Assembly (NCBI GenBank): GCA_030620095.1
Contig: JAUTXW010001636.1
Location: forward strand, 283,038 to 347,037
Origin: Kuschelorhynchus macadamiae
Taxonomy: Eukaryota > Arthropoda > Insecta > Coleoptera > Curculionidae
Reading direction: 5' to 3'
Length of the DNA stretch: 64,000 nucleotides
The notes under the pieces were generated by a model. That model searched no databases, was not told the DNA's origin, and saw nothing but the letters and a program-made list of their open reading frames with translations. How positions within the stretch are numbered: the stretch's first letter is position 1; every line of letters starts with the position of its first letter. Below are positions 61,192-64,000 of the stretch, in pieces. A program made the position numbers and the translations under genes.

Positions 61192-61949
61192 CTGCAACGT
61201 AAAAATTAAAAAATTACTTTTTTGTTGCTGTTGTAAAATCGAAAATAAATTCTTTACCTGAATCTCTTTCTGCAAATTCGTCAGCTTTCTGGTCAATAAT
61301 GGTGCAGATTTGCTCTAACAGTTCTTTTTTCTGATATCCCTGGCAAATGACTTGGAACGGCGCATTAAAAGATTTGACATCATAGCTGTCGCTGCTGGGG
61401 TTAAAATAGAAACCGAACAGTTCCATATTTAGCTTGATACATTTATGTTTCTGCAGTTCTTGATCTATTAGATGTGCAATTTTGTATTCCAAATGTTGAA
61501 AATATTCTTTCACATTTATGAAGTTTTGATGTGAGGAAATCCTATAAGATATTATTCGTTCCCTGAATGCTGACTTGATAATTTCAACACCTTCCTCCAA
61601 GCCTATTTTGGAATTGTTCTTGTGCACACTAGATCGAAGATGTCCACCCCATAGACTTTGGTTTATATTTTTCTTGCATTCTTTACAATATTTTACAATA
61701 TTTGTAGAATCTATATAAATTAAGAAAAAAATATTTTACAAAATATGACATGAAAAATAAAATGTTCTTACCTTTAACAAGCTTTGGTTTTTTCAACCAA
61801 CTGTTGAGTTTTGTGGAATTTCCGTTAACATGTTTTTTAATATGTCGCAGTAAATTATCCTTTCTAGTAAAGACTTTATTACATGTTACACACTTATGCA
61901 TTTCTGAAGTTTTCTGCATAATAATAATAATAAAATTAATATTGTGCAA
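57999..61949 (-). CDS. Protein-primed DNA polymerase B, three exons, one frameshift
   Basis: Exons 61949-61772, 61710-61258 and 61191-57999, with introns of 61 and 66 bp (GTAAG...TATAG and GTAAAG...TTGCAG) whose phases agree. In order: a C2H2 finger, a conserved N-terminal region, NIRNDDNFCFAW, Exo I in YADFECIL, an endonuclease VII-like CHICNKPLLNDRVADHCH zinc motif, Exo II in NLRNYDSH, then Pol A (YYDATNLYGYAM), Pol B (KLANNSIYGKTM) and Pol C (YTDTDSF). It replicates the linear element from a terminal protein primer. The frame shifts near 59885 at an AT-rich run (AAAAAAATATAT), the only lesion seen. Confidence 0.92.
61258..61710 (-). CDS. Polymerase exon 2
   Basis: Starts after TTTATATAG with a Cys pair (KYCKECKK) and NQSLWGGHLRS, then GLEEGVEIIKSAFRERI, conserved in Polinton polymerases, and ends EFAERDSG at GTAAAG. 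Without splicing, the frame hits a stop 43 bp into the intron. Confidence 0.75.
61772..61949 (-). CDS. Polymerase exon 1, C2H2 zinc finger
   Basis: Encodes HKCVTCNKVFTRKDNLLRHIKKH, read as a standard C-x2-C-x12-H-x3-H finger, then KKPKLVK and a GTAAGAAC donor. Start choices are MHNINF (61949), MQKTSEM (61919) or a later Met; the hydrophobic first residues make the second more likely. Confidence 0.7.
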
Positions 61950-62075
61950 TTCTATTTAGTTATAGTCAAATTTTGAAAAAAGCAATTGCATTTTTGAAGT
62001 TCTTTGTATAATAATAAAATTAATATTGTGCATTTTTATTTAGTTATAGTCAAATTTTGAAAAAAGCAATAGAAA
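61915..62075. repeat. Tandem duplication of about 70 bp before the polymerase gene
   Basis: The phrase ATAATAATAAAATTAATATTGTGCA, the following TTTAGTTATAGTCAAATTTTGAAAAAAGCAAT, and TTCTGAAG/TTTGAAGTTCT occur twice, about 70 bp apart. They fall at the start of exon 1 and just upstream of it. Confidence 0.75.
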
Positions 62076-62144
62076 TTAATTGACTTTATGAATCCATTTC
62101 TTCAAATGAGTCAACTAATTTGTCAAAGGCCTGTTTAACATAAT

Positions 62145-62987
62145 TCACCGTACTTTCGTCTCCTTTTTAATTGTGATCAAATTAGTTAAATTTTGAATAG
62201 CGAAACCCAGACACTTAAGGTTTGCTATTTGTTTTTTATTTTTTTTATTAATTTTAAATTTTTTTTTAATGATAAATGATGGTTTCGAAATTGAATTTTG
62301 TTCAACTGGTGAATTATTAGGAGAAATATCCGAAGTCAAATTTGCATCAATTTGTTTTTCTTGCGGATCAGAATTTACAATAGCAAATGGTGAATTAATA
62401 GAAGATATAGCCGAACTTAAATTTTGATCAATTTGTTTTTCTTGCGAATCAGAATTTACAATATCATATGGTGAATTAGTAGGACAAATAGCCAAACTTA
62501 AATTTTGATCAATTTGTTCTTCTTCCGAATCAGAATTTTCACTAAACAAAAAGGGAGAGCAAATTGGTCTCGGAGAATTAATTGGCGATTTTAATGTTAA
62601 ATAATTTGGATTAGATTTTTGAAAACAAACAATATCCTCATCGCTAGAATTTTGAGTTTCGTCAATGTCATTCAGTTCTTCAAGAGTTTGTTTAGTTTTT
62701 GTTGTAATTAAGTGCGTTTTGTTGTCAATAATGTCATTAAGATCGTCAAGAGTTTGTTGTTGAGTAGCTGTAAATAAATATTTTTCGTTGTTGTGTTTGT
62801 TGGCATTATTCTGAACTTGGCTATTATAAATAATTTCATTCAAGTCCTGAATAGTTTGTTGTTGACTAGTTGTAAATACGTCTGTTTCATTGTTTTGTTG
62901 GTTTGCAAAATTCTGCATTTGAGTACATGTGTATAAGTCAAAGTCATTGTCAATTATTTTGCTAGTCGATGTCAAAAAATTGTCCAT
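62145..62987 (-). CDS. Acidic repeat protein, outermost right gene
   Basis: The open frame reaches 63035, but MDNFLTSTSKIIDNDFD at 62987 is the likely start; the residues before it come from AT-rich DNA. About 280 residues. First part: three QQQT-x-x-DLNxII-like units (about 30 residues apart). Middle: three units of about 26 residues with SDSQEKQIDQNLSSAI and a following SPxxIV. End: a basic tail (KKKFKINKKNKKQ). It looks disordered. Position and charge suggest a regulatory, early-type protein; no LxCxE motif is present. The function is unknown. Confidence 0.6.
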   Translation of the reverse strand: MDNFLTSTSKIIDNDFDLYTCTQMQNFANQQNNETDVFTTSQQQTIQDLNEIIYNSQVQNNANKHNNEKYLFTATQQQTLDDLNDIIDNKTHLITTKTKQTLEELNDIDETQNSSDEDIVCFQKSNPNYLTLKSPINSPRPICSPFLFSENSDSEEEQIDQNLSLAICPTNSPYDIVNSDSQEKQIDQNLSSAISSINSPFAIVNSDPQEKQIDANLTSDISPNNSPVEQNSISKPSFIIKKKFKINKKNKKQIANLKCLGFAIQNLTNLITIKKETKVR

Positions 62988-63035
62988 TATGAAAAAAAAA
63001 TCGTAATAATAAATAAAAATGCCACAAATGTACAT

Positions 63036-63330
63036 AAAAATGTCACCAATATATATAAGAATTAAATCTTGCCAAATAAAAATGTTAGAAATAAAAATAA
63101 AAATTTACCAAATAGACACAATGTAAACACCAGAAAACTCGCGAGCTCTGCACAGTGTGAATGCAGAAATCAATTGCATTCGTCTCTTCGCTGAGGCGAT
63201 TTTATATGCAAAAGTTAATCACATGTGTCCTACTTCCTTACTCCCCCTCCCCCCCCCCCCTCCCCCCCCCGGACCCCTGAATTTCCGAGACTAAAATCCC
63301 GGTTGCCCAATTTCGGGCTACCCTCTTCAG
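63036..63330. promoter_or_regulatory. Right outer region, probable promoter and C/G tract
   Basis: TATAAAA on the minus strand does not fit exactly; ATATATAAGAATT near 63052 and GCATATAAAATCGCC (minus, 63190-63208) are TATA-like. At 63241-63275 there is a C-rich run with two tracts of about ten C. No gene is present. Confidence 0.35.
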
Positions 63331-63420
63331 GTTAAGTTAAGTTAGGTTAGGTTATGTTAGGTTAGGTTAGGTTAGGTTAGGTTAGGTTAGGTTAGGTTAG
63401 GTTAGGTTAGGTTAGGTTAG
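63331..63420. repeat. Interstitial TTAGG telomere-type repeat
   Basis: About 18 units of GGTTA (TTAGG) with a few variants at the left end. TTAGG is the ancestral insect telomere repeat. The array is short and followed by unrelated purine-rich DNA, so this is not a chromosome end. Confidence 0.9.
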
Positions 63421-63600
63421 ATTAAAAAAGAAGAAAAAAAAAAAGGAAAAGGAAAGAAAAAGAAGAAGGAAGGAAAAAGGAGAAGGAAGGAAAAAGGAGA
63501 AGGAAGGACAAAGGAGAAGGAAGGAAGAAGGAGAAACATATAAAAAGAGAAAGAAGGAAGGGAGAGACAGAAGATAAGGTGAGGGTGAGGGGGGGATCCA
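63421..63600. repeat. Polypurine (A/G) tract
   Basis: Almost only A and G on the plus strand, with AAGGAGAAGGAAGG repeated about four times. ORFs across it on the minus strand (Ser/Phe/Leu/Pro) are artefacts. Confidence 0.92.
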
Positions 63601-63715
63601 CTCGACGATCATACAGTATCATTCGCTGTAATATCAGTTGTCGATATTATTTTATAAGCTATAACCAAAATTGTTTTTTATCAAGTATATCTATCTAAAT
63701 CTAAAGCTCCTAACG

Positions 63716-63862
63716 ATGGCAGAAAATATGATTGGAAACGCCGACCAAATTGAAGAAAATAATGTGGAGAACGCCGCTCAAATTGAGGAAAAGAAAAAGA
63801 AATTTTTATTAGCAGGAAGCGATTCCATCACTTATAAACATTCATTTGGACAAATCATCTAA
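63716..63862 (+). CDS. Short unknown ORF
   Basis: 48 residues from MAENMIGNADQIEENN; NADQIEENNVENAAQIEEK is an internal imperfect repeat, followed by Lys-rich sequence. It could be the first exon of a gene or transposon start running out of the window, since codon order looks protein-like. No family is recognised. Bases 63863-64000 show nothing more. Confidence 0.3.
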   Translation: MAENMIGNADQIEENNVENAAQIEEKKKKFLLAGSDSITYKHSFGQII

Positions 63863-64000
63863 ACGTTGAAGATCATTCTTACACCTTATCGTATTAATTA
63901 TAATGAGAAGAAGAAGAATAAGGAGATAATCAGAAATTGGCAAAATACACCTGTAACATGGTATTATTGTCCCAAGGAATGAAGCCTTATTGTCTACAAA

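Larger units (their letters stand above)
46917..63240. mobile_element. Polinton/Maverick (adintovirus-like) element, about 16 kb
   Basis: Carries the diagnostic set: protein-primed DNA polymerase B, retroviral-type integrase, packaging ATPase, adenovirus-type protease, and major and minor capsid proteins. Gene blocks alternate strands (+, -, +, -). I could not find matching terminal inverted repeats. The left flank (46987-47050) is pyrimidine-rich and the right flank (63421-63600) purine-rich on the same strand, which is inverted symmetry in composition only. Outer borders are approximate. Nearly all frames are open, but the polymerase has a frameshift, so this copy is probably a recent but inactive integration. 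Confidence 0.92.

Noticed and set aside
62145..62987. LxCxE Rb-binding motif in the acidic protein
   Set aside because: The nearest sequence is LYTCT, which lacks the Glu.
46987..63600. Polinton terminal inverted repeats from the pyrimidine and purine tracts
   Set aside because: The composition is inverted but I could not match the sequences base by base.
63412..63622. Ser/Phe/Leu/Pro-rich minus-strand ORFs
   Set aside because: They come from the polypurine tract and share no protein pattern.

Overview
The window is insect nuclear DNA: AT-rich, spliced genes, many arthropod transposon families and a run of TTAGG telomere-type repeats near the right end. I cannot name the species.

Host genes. 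There are only a few. A minus-strand gene of unknown function starts at 2533. A complete four-exon Rab33-type small GTPase lies at 4832-6423. A pyridoxamine 5'-phosphate oxidase-like (PNPO-like) gene on the plus strand has exons at 10483-10616, 11651-11750, 26289-26363 and 35596-35801. These exons keep one continuous reading frame across more than 25 kb. The last exon was not found in the window, so the Polinton on the right probably sits in its fourth intron.

Mobile DNA. Intron 2 of the PNPO-like gene holds a four-level nest. A hAT element (12577-25902) contains a non-LTR retrotransposon. That in turn was hit twice: by a 512-bp palindrome carrying candidate hammerhead ribozymes (13311-13822), and by a young Ty1/copia element on the minus strand (14266-21689). 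Intron 3 holds a decayed IS630/Tc1/mariner transposase, dispersed repeats and a dimeric minisatellite. Beyond exon 4 come a second Ty1/copia element (36680-41189), a THAP-domain pseudogene, a truncated hAT between 0.9-kb direct repeats, and a third hAT fragment.

Polinton/Maverick (about 46.9-63.2 kb). It encodes the full virus-like set. The left plus block has three related small proteins. A minus-strand morphogenesis block has a PLA2/core protein, adenovirus-type protease, penton, a small basic protein, the major capsid protein and two further ORFs. A divergent plus block has the packaging ATPase, a Polinton structural-type protein, two coiled-coil proteins and an integrase with a chromodomain. 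The right minus block has two overlapping unknown ORFs, a membrane glycoprotein-like protein, a BIR (IAP) protein with a C-terminal membrane anchor, a protein-primed DNA polymerase B split by two small introns and one frameshift, and an acidic repeat protein. Most Polinton reading frames are open. The clear lesion is the polymerase frameshift.

The most interesting items are the membrane-anchored BIR protein, the intron-bearing polymerase with an N-terminal zinc finger, the triplicated small-protein cluster, and the palindrome with ribozyme-like cores. Transposon ends, splice sites and exons were read by eye, without alignment.
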